Assembly: GCA_900316055.1 (NCBI GenBank) | Contig: ONBK01000005.1 | Span: 62,001 to 126,000, forward strand | Length of the DNA stretch: 64,000 bases | Origin: an uncultured Bacteroidales bacterium | GTDB lineage: Bacteria; Bacteroidota; Bacteroidia; Bacteroidales; P3 | Reading direction: 5' to 3' | Notes under the pieces: generated by a model | Seen by the model: the letters and a program-made list of their open reading frames with translations, nothing else | Told to the model about the DNA's origin: nothing | Databases searched by the model: none | Part shown: positions 51,869 to 59,493 of the stretch, in pieces | Numbering within the stretch: the stretch's first letter is position 1 | How the letters are laid out: each line of letters opens with the position of its first letter | Program-made: the position numbers and the translations under genes

Positions 51869-52582
51869 ATGAAGAATAAACATTCATTTTTCATTTCCCG
51901 TTTCTCATTTATTCTGCTGTTGCTTATAGCCGTCGGTGCACAGGCACAAACGAACAGCGAGGGGGATTCCCGATGGGCCATAGGCCTGCGGGGCGGATGG
52001 TGTTCCACCACCATCAGCCGCTACGACGCGGGACGCATGGACGAGGATTACTCGGCCCTCGGTGGCTTCGAAGCCGGACTTCAAGCGCGCTATACGGTGA
52101 ACCCGTGGCTCGCCATTCGCGCCAACCTCAGCTTCATGCAGCGCTCCCACCGCATGGATCGCCACCTCAACTATCTCGACCCTGTCTACACCGAACACCT
52201 CAACTCCTACCTGATGTTGCCCGTGGTGGCCGACTTCTCTTTTGGTGGAGAACGTCTCCGTGGTCACTTGCTGGCAGGCGGCTATGCAGGCTACTGGCTT
52301 CAGGAACAGCGTAAAGGCACCACCTACTGGATGACCGACTACTACGTCTATTTCGAGCCCTTTGACGAGACACGCGACTTCAACGACAGCGACCTCCGCC
52401 TCACCGCAGGCTTCACTCTCGGCGCCAGCCTCAGTTTCGCACTCACCAAAAGCTGGGAGGTAGAGCTCGACGCGCTCTACTACTACGACCTCCTCTCACA
52501 CCACAAGGGCTACGACAACCTTGCCGACCCGCGATACCTCAACACCCTCTCATTAACCCTTTCCATCAATTACAACCTCTAA
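51869..52582 (+). CDS. Outer-membrane beta-barrel protein
   Basis: 237 residues with signal peptide (to about residue 27, ending AQAQ). The mature chain matches the PF13568-type eight-strand barrel: WAIGLRGGWCSTTIS, LGGFEAGLQARYTVNPWLAIRANLSFMQRSHR, YLMLPVVADFSFGGERLRGHLLAGGYAGYWLQ and a closing LTLSINYNL. The role is structural or transport. Oddity: the hydrophobic core of the signal peptide is encoded by TTCATTTTTCATTTCCCGTT-like repeat DNA. It lies 4 bp before the S41 protease gene. Confidence 0.8.
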   Translation: MKNKHSFFISRFSFILLLLIAVGAQAQTNSEGDSRWAIGLRGGWCSTTISRYDAGRMDEDYSALGGFEAGLQARYTVNPWLAIRANLSFMQRSHRMDRHLNYLDPVYTEHLNSYLMLPVVADFSFGGERLRGHLLAGGYAGYWLQEQRKGTTYWMTDYYVYFEPFDETRDFNDSDLRLTAGFTLGASLSFALTKSWEVELDALYYYDLLSHHKGYDNLADPRYLNTLSLTLSINYNL

Positions 52583-52586
52583 AGTC

Positions 52587-53855
52587 ATGAAGAAACAGAT
52601 TATACTTACCATTGTAGCAACGCTATTCCTCTCCTCCTGCCGCAAGGAGGCCGACTATATCCCCTATATCGGTGAGAACGACAAGCTGGCCTACAACACC
52701 TATACCGAGCAGTTCCAATACATCTGGAAGATGATGAGTACGGGCTATGTCTTCTGGGATGTGGACACCGTCGACTGGGATGCCGCCTACGACCGCTACC
52801 TGCCGCGTTTCGAGGCCCTTGACCAAAAATACCTGGACAGCGGCTATGTGCGCACCAGCGAGTTGTATGAGCTCTACCTCGGGCTGGTGGGCAAGATGCG
52901 CGACCACCACATGTCCTTCGTGGTCAAGAATCTGCACCCCGCCCCTGGCGAGATAAACCCGCGAGTGTCCATCCGTCCAGGCCTCCTCGAGGTGCAAAGC
53001 CGCGATTACTACATCGAAGCACGCGATGACGCACGGATGGGTATGAAGGCCTTCCTCAATGGCATCACAAGTCAATACACCGTCGCCGACAGTTGTAGCG
53101 GCACGGCTTACATCCCCGAATTCTACAGCTCGGTCTATTACCACTACTGCCTCTTCACCCTCGCCGACGGCCGTCAGGTGCCTTACCTTTGGACCACCAA
53201 TGCCGCCCTCACCCCCGTAATGCGCGACATGGCGGGCTCTCGTGCTTATACAGCCATCGACAAATGGCTCACCGCCATCTGCACCTCTCCACGCAACCAA
53301 CTTGCTGGCATCATCCTCGACACCCGCTCCAACGGCGGTGGCTATCAGGATGACCTCGACTACCTCGTGGGAACCTTCCTCAACGAACGCACCGAAATCT
53401 TCAAGACCCGCTACAAAGAGGGTCCCGGCCGCCTCGAATACTCCGTATGGTGCCCCTACTACCAGGACCCCAACCCCAACTACCACCGCGACATCACCGC
53501 CGAGAACATCCCTTATGTGGTGCTGGTGGACATCAACTCGGTGAGTATGGCCGAGATAGAACCCATGGTCATCAAGGCCGTCCTCCCCACCGCACATATC
53601 ATTGGCGAACGCACCTTCGGCGGCACCGGCCCGCTGCAGAACGATGCCGTCGACCTCAACTACGGAGGACCCTTCGGCAATAGTTCCTCATATAACCACT
53701 ATGTCTACACCTCCACTTTCGAGGCCCTCATGGGGGGCAAGGTACGTGAAGGCGAGGGCATCGTCCCCGACGAGGAAGTGCTCCGCATCAACGACCCCGC
53801 TCACAGCTTCAAGCCCCAACTCGATGCAGCACTCAACTACATACAGAATCACTAA
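52587..53855 (+). CDS. S41 (tail-specific) protease-like lipoprotein
   Basis: 422 residues. The signal ends at a lipobox (LFLSSC, then RKEADY). The N-terminal helical and central regions precede the S41 fold: LAGIILDTRSNGGGYQDDLDYLVGTF, IPYVVLVDINSVSMAEIEPMV with the expected nucleophile Ser at about 319, and IIGERTFGGTGP. Oddity: classical members carry a Lys in the last motif (FGKG); here the residue is Gly (FGGTG), so the Ser-Lys dyad may be missing. The protein could be inactive or use another base. Co-transcribed with the preceding barrel and the following small gene. Confidence 0.8.
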   Translation: MKKQIILTIVATLFLSSCRKEADYIPYIGENDKLAYNTYTEQFQYIWKMMSTGYVFWDVDTVDWDAAYDRYLPRFEALDQKYLDSGYVRTSELYELYLGLVGKMRDHHMSFVVKNLHPAPGEINPRVSIRPGLLEVQSRDYYIEARDDARMGMKAFLNGITSQYTVADSCSGTAYIPEFYSSVYYHYCLFTLADGRQVPYLWTTNAALTPVMRDMAGSRAYTAIDKWLTAICTSPRNQLAGIILDTRSNGGGYQDDLDYLVGTFLNERTEIFKTRYKEGPGRLEYSVWCPYYQDPNPNYHRDITAENIPYVVLVDINSVSMAEIEPMVIKAVLPTAHIIGERTFGGTGPLQNDAVDLNYGGPFGNSSSYNHYVYTSTFEALMGGKVREGEGIVPDEEVLRINDPAHSFKPQLDAALNYIQNH

Positions 53856-53858
53856 TCA

Positions 53859-54035
53859 ATGAATACAATTCTTATCGTGTTGGCCATCGCCATCGGAGTC
53901 TTCGCCCTAATGATGGCCGGATTGGGCTTCAAGATGCTCCTCCACAAGGAAAAAGAGTTTAAGAAACCCTGCGCCAACGCCGACCCAAAGACCGGCAAAT
54001 GTGCCCACTGCACATGTGGGAAGGGTAAAGTTTAA
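53859..54035 (+). CDS. Small Cys-rich membrane protein
   Basis: 58 residues, starting 3 bp after the S41 stop. One N-terminal membrane segment (ILIVLAIAIGVFALMMAGLG) is followed by a cytoplasmic or exported tail with CANADPKTGKCAHCTCGKG, four cysteines spaced as C-x9-C-x2-C-x1-C. The pattern is suited to metal or iron-sulfur binding and vaguely recalls the NqrM type, but its identity is not established. It is probably the third gene of the barrel-S41 operon. Confidence 0.6.
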   Translation: MNTILIVLAIAIGVFALMMAGLGFKMLLHKEKEFKKPCANADPKTGKCAHCTCGKGKV

Positions 54036-54108
54036 CGGTTAACGGTTAAAGAGGGCTGCCGCTTCAAAAGGCTGGCGCAACCACTTTAACCGTTAACCAT
54101 TAAACGTT
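54028..54108. repeat. Modular inverted-repeat element, copy B
   Basis: Left arm GTTTAACGGTTAACGGTTAA (54030-54049), the core GAGGGCTGCCGCTTCA (54051-54066), and right arm TTTAACCGTTAACCATTAAA (54085-54104). It overlaps the end of the small Cys-rich gene and abuts the end of manC. The core is shared with copy A at 13928-13943, but the arms are different. Confidence 0.75.
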
Positions 54109-55135
54109 ACTCCTGGGAAAACTCTTTGATTCGCTGCTCTTCCGAGCGTTTGCAGACGAGGAGGCGGTCGCCTTTGGCGGAGACGATATAGCCGTCCAGT
54201 CCCTGCAACACCACCTTCGAGGCCTCTTCGGCATGCACCACACAGTTTGAGCACTCGTAGAGGCGCACCTTGCCCACGGCGCCGTTTCCGGCGCTGTCTT
54301 TCTGCAGCTTGTCGTGCAGCGAGGCCCAGTTGCCGAGGTCGCTCCAGCCGAAGTCGGCGGGATGGGTATACACCTTGCCGTCGGCAGCGGCGGGCTCCAT
54401 CACAGCGTAGTCGATCGATATCTTCTCGCACTGCGGGAAAACCTCCTGCACATCGGCATCGGTCTTCATGCGTTCCATATCACTGGCGATGTTAGGCTTG
54501 TAGGTCTTGAGGGCCTCGGTGATGGTGTGGACATTCCAGACAAAAATGCCGGCATTCCACAGATAATTGCCCGCCCGAAGGTATTGTTCCGCTACCTCCA
54601 ACCGAGGTTTCTCTTTAAAAGCCTTAACCTTACAGATTTCACCACCAACCACATCACCCGCCTCGACGTAACCGTAACCTGTTTCCGGTCTGGAGGGTTT
54701 GATGCCAATGGTGACAATGGCGTCGCTCTTCTCGGTGAACTGCAGGGCGTTGCCTATCACGCGGCGGAACTCCTCGGGGTTCATCACCACAGCGTCGGCG
54801 GGAGTCACCACCACATTGACCCCGGGGTCTTCCTGCTTGATGCGCCAGCAGGCCCATGCGATGCAGGGGGCGGTATTGCGGGCGGCAGGTTCCGCAAGGA
54901 TATGGTTCACAGGCATCTCTGGGAGCTGCTCGCGAACAATGTCCACGTAGGCGGCGTTAGTCACCACCCAGAAGTTCTGCATCGGGCAGAGCCCTTTGAA
55001 GCGATCCACAGTGAGCTGGATGAGCGTGCGTCCGCAACCCAATATATCGATAAACTGTTTGGGGAATTCGGGAGTACTCAGCGGCCAGAAACGGCTTCCG
55101 ATGCCACCGGCCATTATCACGATATGATTATTCAT
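54107..55135 (-). CDS. manC: Mannose-1-phosphate guanylyltransferase
   Basis: 342 residues from the ATG at 55135 (MNNHIVIMAGGIGSRFWP); the longer reading from 55195 lacks similarity. It makes GDP-mannose for glycans. Signature AGGIGSRFWPLSTPEFPKQF, ILAEPAARNTAPCIAWA, VVTPADAV, GYGYVEAG, VKAFKEKPRLEVAEQYL and FGWSDLGNWASL are present. The short, single-domain form has no phosphomannose isomerase fusion. The C-terminal part is followed at once by the inverted-repeat element B. Confidence 0.93.
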   Translation of the reverse strand: MNNHIVIMAGGIGSRFWPLSTPEFPKQFIDILGCGRTLIQLTVDRFKGLCPMQNFWVVTNAAYVDIVREQLPEMPVNHILAEPAARNTAPCIAWACWRIKQEDPGVNVVVTPADAVVMNPEEFRRVIGNALQFTEKSDAIVTIGIKPSRPETGYGYVEAGDVVGGEICKVKAFKEKPRLEVAEQYLRAGNYLWNAGIFVWNVHTITEALKTYKPNIASDMERMKTDADVQEVFPQCEKISIDYAVMEPAAADGKVYTHPADFGWSDLGNWASLHDKLQKDSAGNGAVGKVRLYECSNCVVHAEEASKVVLQGLDGYIVSAKGDRLLVCKRSEEQRIKEFSQE

Positions 55136-55243
55136 AATCAAATTGTTACGTTGATATATTGATACGTTAAAAAGTTTTTTTATAACGCCATTCAAAAAGT
55201 TTTATTGTGTGCCATTTTTAACAATCTACAACTCACAGACAAT

Positions 55244-55341
55244 CAACACCATCTCCCCACCAACTCCTACCCAACTCCCTACCATCACCCTACCAACTCC
55301 CACCCATCCCCTACCACGGTTGGAGATGATAGGGTGATGGT
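55244..55341. repeat. TCCTACCC-type intergenic element, copy 2
   Basis: CAACACCATCTCCCCACCAA and ACTCCTACCCAACTCC repeat the start of the element at 3109, followed by CCCTACCATCACC units and an inverted copy (GGTTGGAGATGATAGGGTGATGGTA). It lies between manC and the hsd island, upstream of the hsdM promoter. Confidence 0.8.
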
Positions 55342-55378
55342 ATTTTTTTTGTCATGTTGAAAACCTTTCATAAGATTA

Positions 55379-55410
55379 TTTGTCCATATCATGGAAAGTT
55401 CGTATTTTTG
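55379..55410 (+). promoter_or_regulatory. Promoter of the hsd island
   Basis: TTTG (55379-55382), 20-bp spacer, TATTTTTG (55403-55410); full consensus match 22 bp before the hsdM ATG. Confidence 0.8.
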
Positions 55411-55431
55411 CACATTGAATTTTTTTGAAAA

Positions 55432-56949
55432 ATGGCAAAGAAAGAAATCATAGAGGAGCCGCTGGAGAAACAGCTTTGGAAGGCTGCCGACAAACTGCGT
55501 AAGAATATCGACGCGGCAGAATACAAGCACGTGGTGCTGGGACTGATATTCCTGCGCTATATATCTGTGGAGTTTGAACGACTTTATAATGAGCTGGTGA
55601 AGCAGCGGGCCGACGGTGCCGACCCCGAAGACCGCGAGGAGTATCTGGCCGAGAACGTGTTTTATGTGCCGGAGAGTGCCCGATGGAGCCACTTGGTGGC
55701 CAACGCCAAGAACCCACAGATCGGCAAGCTCATCGATGACGCAATGGATGCCATCGAGCGTGAGAACCGTTCACTGAAGGGTGTGCTGCCTAAGGTCTTC
55801 TCGCGTCCCAACCTCGACCCTACGTCGCTGGGCGAACTGATAGACCTCATCGGCAACAGTACACTTGAGAACACCAGCACTCGCAGCGCCGACCTTTTAG
55901 GACACGTGTTTGAGTATTTCCTTGGCGAGTTCGCCTTGGCCGAGGGCAAGAAGGGCGGTCAGTTCTATACGCCGCGTAGTGTTGTGGAGTTGCTGGTGAC
56001 CATGCTCGAGCCCTACCACGGCCGTGTGCTTGACCCCTGTTGCGGCTCGGGCGGTATGTTCGTGCAGAGCGACAAGTTTGTGCGCCAGCATCAGGGACGT
56101 GTCGAGGATATCTCCATCTACGGCCAGGAGAGCAACCAGACCACCTGGCGACTCTGTAAGATGAACCTCGCCATCCGTGGCATCGATGCCTCGCAGGTAA
56201 AGTGGAACACCGAAGGGTCCTTCCTCAACGATGCCCACAAGGACGTGAAGGCCGACTTCGTCATCGCCAACCCGCCATTCAACGACAGCGACTGGAGCGG
56301 AGACCAGCTGCGTGGCGACGCCCGCTGGCAGTATGGTGTACCGCCTGCCGGCAACGCCAACTTCGCTTGGATACAGCACTTCGTCTATCACCTTGCACCC
56401 AACGGGCAGGCAGGCTTCGTGCTGGCCAAAGGCTCGCTGACATCAAAGACGGGTGGCGAAGGCGACATCCGCCGTGCGCTTATCGACAAAGGCCTTATCG
56501 CTTGCATCGTCAACCTGCCAGCCAAGCTGTTCCTCAATACGCAGATTCCCGCCTGCCTGTGGTTTGTCACTCGCAACCGTCAGAAAAGGGCTGGCGAGAT
56601 ACTCTTCATTGATGCCCGCAATATGGGCCGCCTCATCAACCGCCGCACGCGTGAATTGACCGAAGAGGACATCCGTACCATCGCCGACACCTACCACCAT
56701 TGGCGCGACGAAAGCGCCGACTATGCCGATGTGCCGGGTTTCTGTGCTTCGGTGTCCGTCAGCCGTGTGGCCGAACTGGACTATGTCCTCACCCCCGGCC
56801 GCTACGTTGGCCTGCCCGAAGAGGAAGACGACTTCAACTTCGCCGAACGCTTCACCGCCCTCCGTGCCGAGTTCGAAGAACAGCTCAAAGAAGAAGAACG
56901 CCTGAACAAAGTGATATTGGAGAACCTGAGCAGGATAAAGATAGACTGA
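55432..56949 (+). CDS. hsdM: Type I restriction-modification methyltransferase subunit
   Basis: 505 residues. Adds methyl to N6-adenine of the host sites selected by HsdS. N-terminal helical HsdM_N (about 10-140), SAM-binding motif I VLDPCCGSGGMFVQ (about 200), and catalytic motif IV NPPF (about 279). Length and order are normal. First gene of the hsd island, with its own promoter. Composition here is backbone-like, while the genes between 57 and 60.5 kb are AT-richer. Confidence 0.95.
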   Translation: MAKKEIIEEPLEKQLWKAADKLRKNIDAAEYKHVVLGLIFLRYISVEFERLYNELVKQRADGADPEDREEYLAENVFYVPESARWSHLVANAKNPQIGKLIDDAMDAIERENRSLKGVLPKVFSRPNLDPTSLGELIDLIGNSTLENTSTRSADLLGHVFEYFLGEFALAEGKKGGQFYTPRSVVELLVTMLEPYHGRVLDPCCGSGGMFVQSDKFVRQHQGRVEDISIYGQESNQTTWRLCKMNLAIRGIDASQVKWNTEGSFLNDAHKDVKADFVIANPPFNDSDWSGDQLRGDARWQYGVPPAGNANFAWIQHFVYHLAPNGQAGFVLAKGSLTSKTGGEGDIRRALIDKGLIACIVNLPAKLFLNTQIPACLWFVTRNRQKRAGEILFIDARNMGRLINRRTRELTEEDIRTIADTYHHWRDESADYADVPGFCASVSVSRVAELDYVLTPGRYVGLPEEEDDFNFAERFTALRAEFEEQLKEEERLNKVILENLSRIKID

Positions 56950-56951
56950 TT

Positions 56952-57157
56952 ATGGGACAATATACAATAAAACAATTAAAGCACCTCAAGGAGTCGGAAG
57001 ACAAAGTAGAATTCAAAAAGGTTTTTGGGCAAAAGAAGGCATAGGACCAGGAACAACATACTATATCAGTGATGAATATATTAAGAATTCCGAGATAATG
57101 AATAAGGCATTGGGCATTGGATTGGAGGAGTTGAAAAAAAGAGGAGAAATTAAATAA
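56952..57157 (+). pseudogene. Remnant of an AlbA_2-domain (ATP-binding regulator) gene
   Basis: The 5' piece MGQYTIKQLKHLKESEDKVEFKK is the start of the AlbA_2 (Schlafen-like) DNA-binding domain often present in hsd islands; it stops after seven more residues. The 3' piece in another frame (EGIGPGTTYYISDEYIKNSE, ending GEIK) resembles the end of the winged-helix C-terminus in the same family. About 1 kb between them is missing, so an internal deletion is likely. Confidence 0.65.
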
Positions 57158-57162
57158 CAATC

Positions 57163-57374
57163 AAAAGGGCCAAAAAAGGGCCAAAAAAGGAACTAAAAGT
57201 TACAGGAATTAAAGTGATAATATGTTCAAGTGATTGAATTATAGCTAAGTGCAAAAGGGCCAAAAAAAGGCCAAAAAAAGGCCAAAAAGGAACTAAAAGA
57301 TACAGAAAACAAAGCAATAATATGTTTAAGTGATTGGATTATAGCGATGTGTAAAAAGGCCAAGAAAAGGCCCA
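57163..57374. repeat. Tandem 90-100-bp GGGCCAAAAAA repeat
   Basis: Copy 1 (57163-57252) and copy 2 (57253-57352) both contain GGGCCAAAAAAGG, GGAACTAAAAG, TAATATGTT-AAGTGATTG and ATTATAGC. A partial third copy follows (57353-57374). AAAGTGATAATATG also precedes the 58850 gene, so the unit may carry a copied gene-start region. Confidence 0.75.
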
Positions 57375-57389
57375 AATAATAGGAATAGT

Positions 57390-57668
57390 ATGAATACAGA
57401 AACAGCAAATCTGATAGTGGCTTGTGCGTCGCTTGTTGTGATGGTGGTGACGCTTGTCGTCGCCTGTGCGACGTTGGCCTTTATGGTCAAAAACAGCAAG
57501 GGCTACCTGCGAAGGAAGTTGCGCGAGAAAGAAAGACGGTATAACTCCTTGGATAATCTTTGTAAGACAAGTCCGTTCTCACCGTTGGCTGGCTTAGTGA
57601 AGAACAAGCATTTTGAGGTGCGTGACAAATTGGAACAAGAGATAGAGGATATCAAAGAAAAACTGTAA
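57390..57668 (+). CDS. Small single-span membrane protein
   Basis: 92 residues. One long hydrophobic segment at about 6-32 (LIVACASLVVMVVTLVVACATLAFMV), then a basic stretch KGYLRRKLREKERRY and a coiled-coil-like acidic end. No family is recognised. It lies directly between the AlbA_2 remnant with its repeats and hsdS, 1 bp before the hsdS start, so it is probably translated with hsdS. Confidence 0.65.
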   Translation: MNTETANLIVACASLVVMVVTLVVACATLAFMVKNSKGYLRRKLREKERRYNSLDNLCKTSPFSPLAGLVKNKHFEVRDKLEQEIEDIKEKL

Positions 57669-57669
57669 T

Positions 57670-58815
57670 ATGAGCGATTGGAAAGAATATAAGTTGGGAG
57701 AGGTTTGCTCTTTTGTAAAGGACAAAATCTCCATTAGAGATGTAGGTGCAAAGGTCTACATCTCCACGGAGAATATGCTGCCAGATAAAGGAGGCATAAC
57801 GCAATCTTCATCTATTCCTTCAGAAGGAATGGTTACTAGATATTATCCCGAAACCATCTTAATCTCAAATATTCGTCCTTATTTTAAGAAGATATGGTTA
57901 GCAAAAACAGATGGTGGTTGTTCGAATGATGTGCTATGTTTCAAAGGAAACGACGGATTGGTCAATAGCAACTTCTTGTATTACCTATTGTCGCAAGATA
58001 CATTCTTTGAATATGTAATGCTGGGCTCAAAGGGCTGCAAGATGCCAAGAGGAGATAAAGACCACATAATGAAGTGGAATGTGCTTTTGCCACCAATTGA
58101 TGAGCAGAAGCGGATAGCTGGGGTGTTGAGTTCGTTGGATGACAAGATAGATTTGTTGAACCGCGAGAACGCGACACTCGAAGCCCTCGCCGAAACCCTC
58201 TTCCGCCACTACTTCATCGAAAAACCCGACCCCACCTGGAAAGAAGGAAATATTGCTGATGTTGTTGATTTTAATCCTGCGAGGAAATTGGGGAAAGGAG
58301 AAAAAGCACCTTATGTGGAAATGGCGAATATAGGAACTAATGGTTACGCTCCTTCGTCATGGCGAATAAGGTCTTTCGTGAGCGGGACAAAATTCATTAA
58401 TGGCGACACATTAATGGCTCGAATTTCTCCGTGTTTGGAGAATGGCAAGGCGGCTTTTGTAGACTTTCTTGAGAAAGAACAAGTGGGATGGGGCTCTACG
58501 GAATTTATTGTTATGCGTTCAAAGCTTGGGATACATCCGTTTTTTGCGTATGTTTTATCACGATATGATGATTTCCGTGACCATGCTGTATCGTCTCTTG
58601 TCGGTTCGTCTGGCAGGCAACGCGTAGACCTTGATAATCTTATAAAGTATCCATTTATTATTCCAGGCAAGCAAGCAATAGAATTGTTCAATCATGAGTT
58701 AAATACAATTTTTCCGAAAATGCAGAACAACCAGAAGCAAATACTTACTCTGACCGCCCAGCGCGACACATTGTTGTCACGGCTGATGAATGGAGAAGTA
58801 AATGTAGTTGAATAA
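57670..58815 (+). CDS. hsdS: Type I restriction specificity subunit
   Basis: 381 residues. Two target-recognition domains (about 1-135 and 190-330) alternate with conserved helical segments: the central LPPIDEQKRIAGVLSSLDDKIDLLNRENATLEALAETLFRHYF and the C-terminal FNHELNTIFPKMQNN to LLSRLMNGEVNVVE. It determines the DNA site. Only one hsdS is seen, with no second half-gene or invertase nearby, so phase-variable shuffling in this window is not supported. AT-richer than hsdM and hsdR. Confidence 0.93.
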   Translation: MSDWKEYKLGEVCSFVKDKISIRDVGAKVYISTENMLPDKGGITQSSSIPSEGMVTRYYPETILISNIRPYFKKIWLAKTDGGCSNDVLCFKGNDGLVNSNFLYYLLSQDTFFEYVMLGSKGCKMPRGDKDHIMKWNVLLPPIDEQKRIAGVLSSLDDKIDLLNRENATLEALAETLFRHYFIEKPDPTWKEGNIADVVDFNPARKLGKGEKAPYVEMANIGTNGYAPSSWRIRSFVSGTKFINGDTLMARISPCLENGKAAFVDFLEKEQVGWGSTEFIVMRSKLGIHPFFAYVLSRYDDFRDHAVSSLVGSSGRQRVDLDNLIKYPFIIPGKQAIELFNHELNTIFPKMQNNQKQILTLTAQRDTLLSRLMNGEVNVVE

Positions 58816-58849
58816 TAAAATGTCATACTATTGAAATAAAAGTGATAAT

Positions 58850-59290
58850 ATGAGACGGGAATTAAAAGATAAGGTAAAATATTGGAATGATAAATACTGG
58901 CCTGATTTACAAAAGGCAACTGATGATTCTGAGGAAAAGCTTGAAAAGTATTCAACTACCATTAGTATGGGTGCGATTGCTTTAATCCTTGGCACGATGG
59001 GTTTTCAGAATAAACCTGACGGAATTGGTTGGGCAATAGCAGCTTTGTCCGCATTTGTGGTTTCATTTTTGTTATTTATTATTTACCATATTGTTGCCAT
59101 CAAAAAACATAATAAACAATTTGATATGATTAGAGCCATTGTGGCAAACCCGGAGACTGATGATGAAACTTTACAAAAATCAATAATAAAATCAAATGGA
59201 GCACTCGATATTCTTTCTATTGCCGCAGTAGCACTTATTGTTACAGGAATATCTTTTTTTGCTGTCTATTTAATTATAAATTTAACATAG
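58850..59290 (+). CDS. Membrane protein of unknown function in the hsd island
   Basis: 146 residues. Helical N-terminus (about 1-35), then three membrane segments at about 38-56, 62-88 and 118-145. No family recognised. The leader repeats AAAGTGATAATATG, which is also found inside the tandem repeat at 57163-57374. It sits between hsdS and the DUF1016 nuclease, followed 2 bp later by a very short gene, so it may be an accessory or immunity-type protein. Confidence 0.6.
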   Translation: MRRELKDKVKYWNDKYWPDLQKATDDSEEKLEKYSTTISMGAIALILGTMGFQNKPDGIGWAIAALSAFVVSFLLFIIYHIVAIKKHNKQFDMIRAIVANPETDDETLQKSIIKSNGALDILSIAAVALIVTGISFFAVYLIINLT

Positions 59291-59292
59291 AT

Positions 59293-59406
59293 ATGGACGA
59301 AAATATTAAAATTGTTGTTGAAAATGGGGACTATCTTAAAAATAGCAAATCCCCACAGCCTAAACAACAACCTACGAGCACAAACGAGCCGAAAAAGAAG
59401 AAATAA
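59293..59406 (+). CDS. Very small protein downstream of the membrane protein
   Basis: 37 residues, ATG 2 bp after the preceding stop. The first half is acidic (MDENIKIVVENGDYLK) and the second is rich in Pro, Gln and Lys, ending NEPKKKK. No domain recognised. Tight spacing suggests real translation, but the length makes it uncertain. Confidence 0.4.
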   Translation: MDENIKIVVENGDYLKNSKSPQPKQQPTSTNEPKKKK

Positions 59407-59493
59407 TCGTTATTGACTCACCGAACCATCGTCGAAGGATCATAGACCCACATAGAAAAATCGAAGAAGGGAGACTAATAAAAATCAATCAAG

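Noticed and set aside
57163..57374. CRISPR or integron-type repeat
   Set aside because: Two long tandem copies with no unique spacers, and no cas or integrase genes nearby.
57670..58815. Phase-variable hsdS locus
   Set aside because: Only one hsdS is present, no inverted partial hsdS or site-specific recombinase lies in the window.
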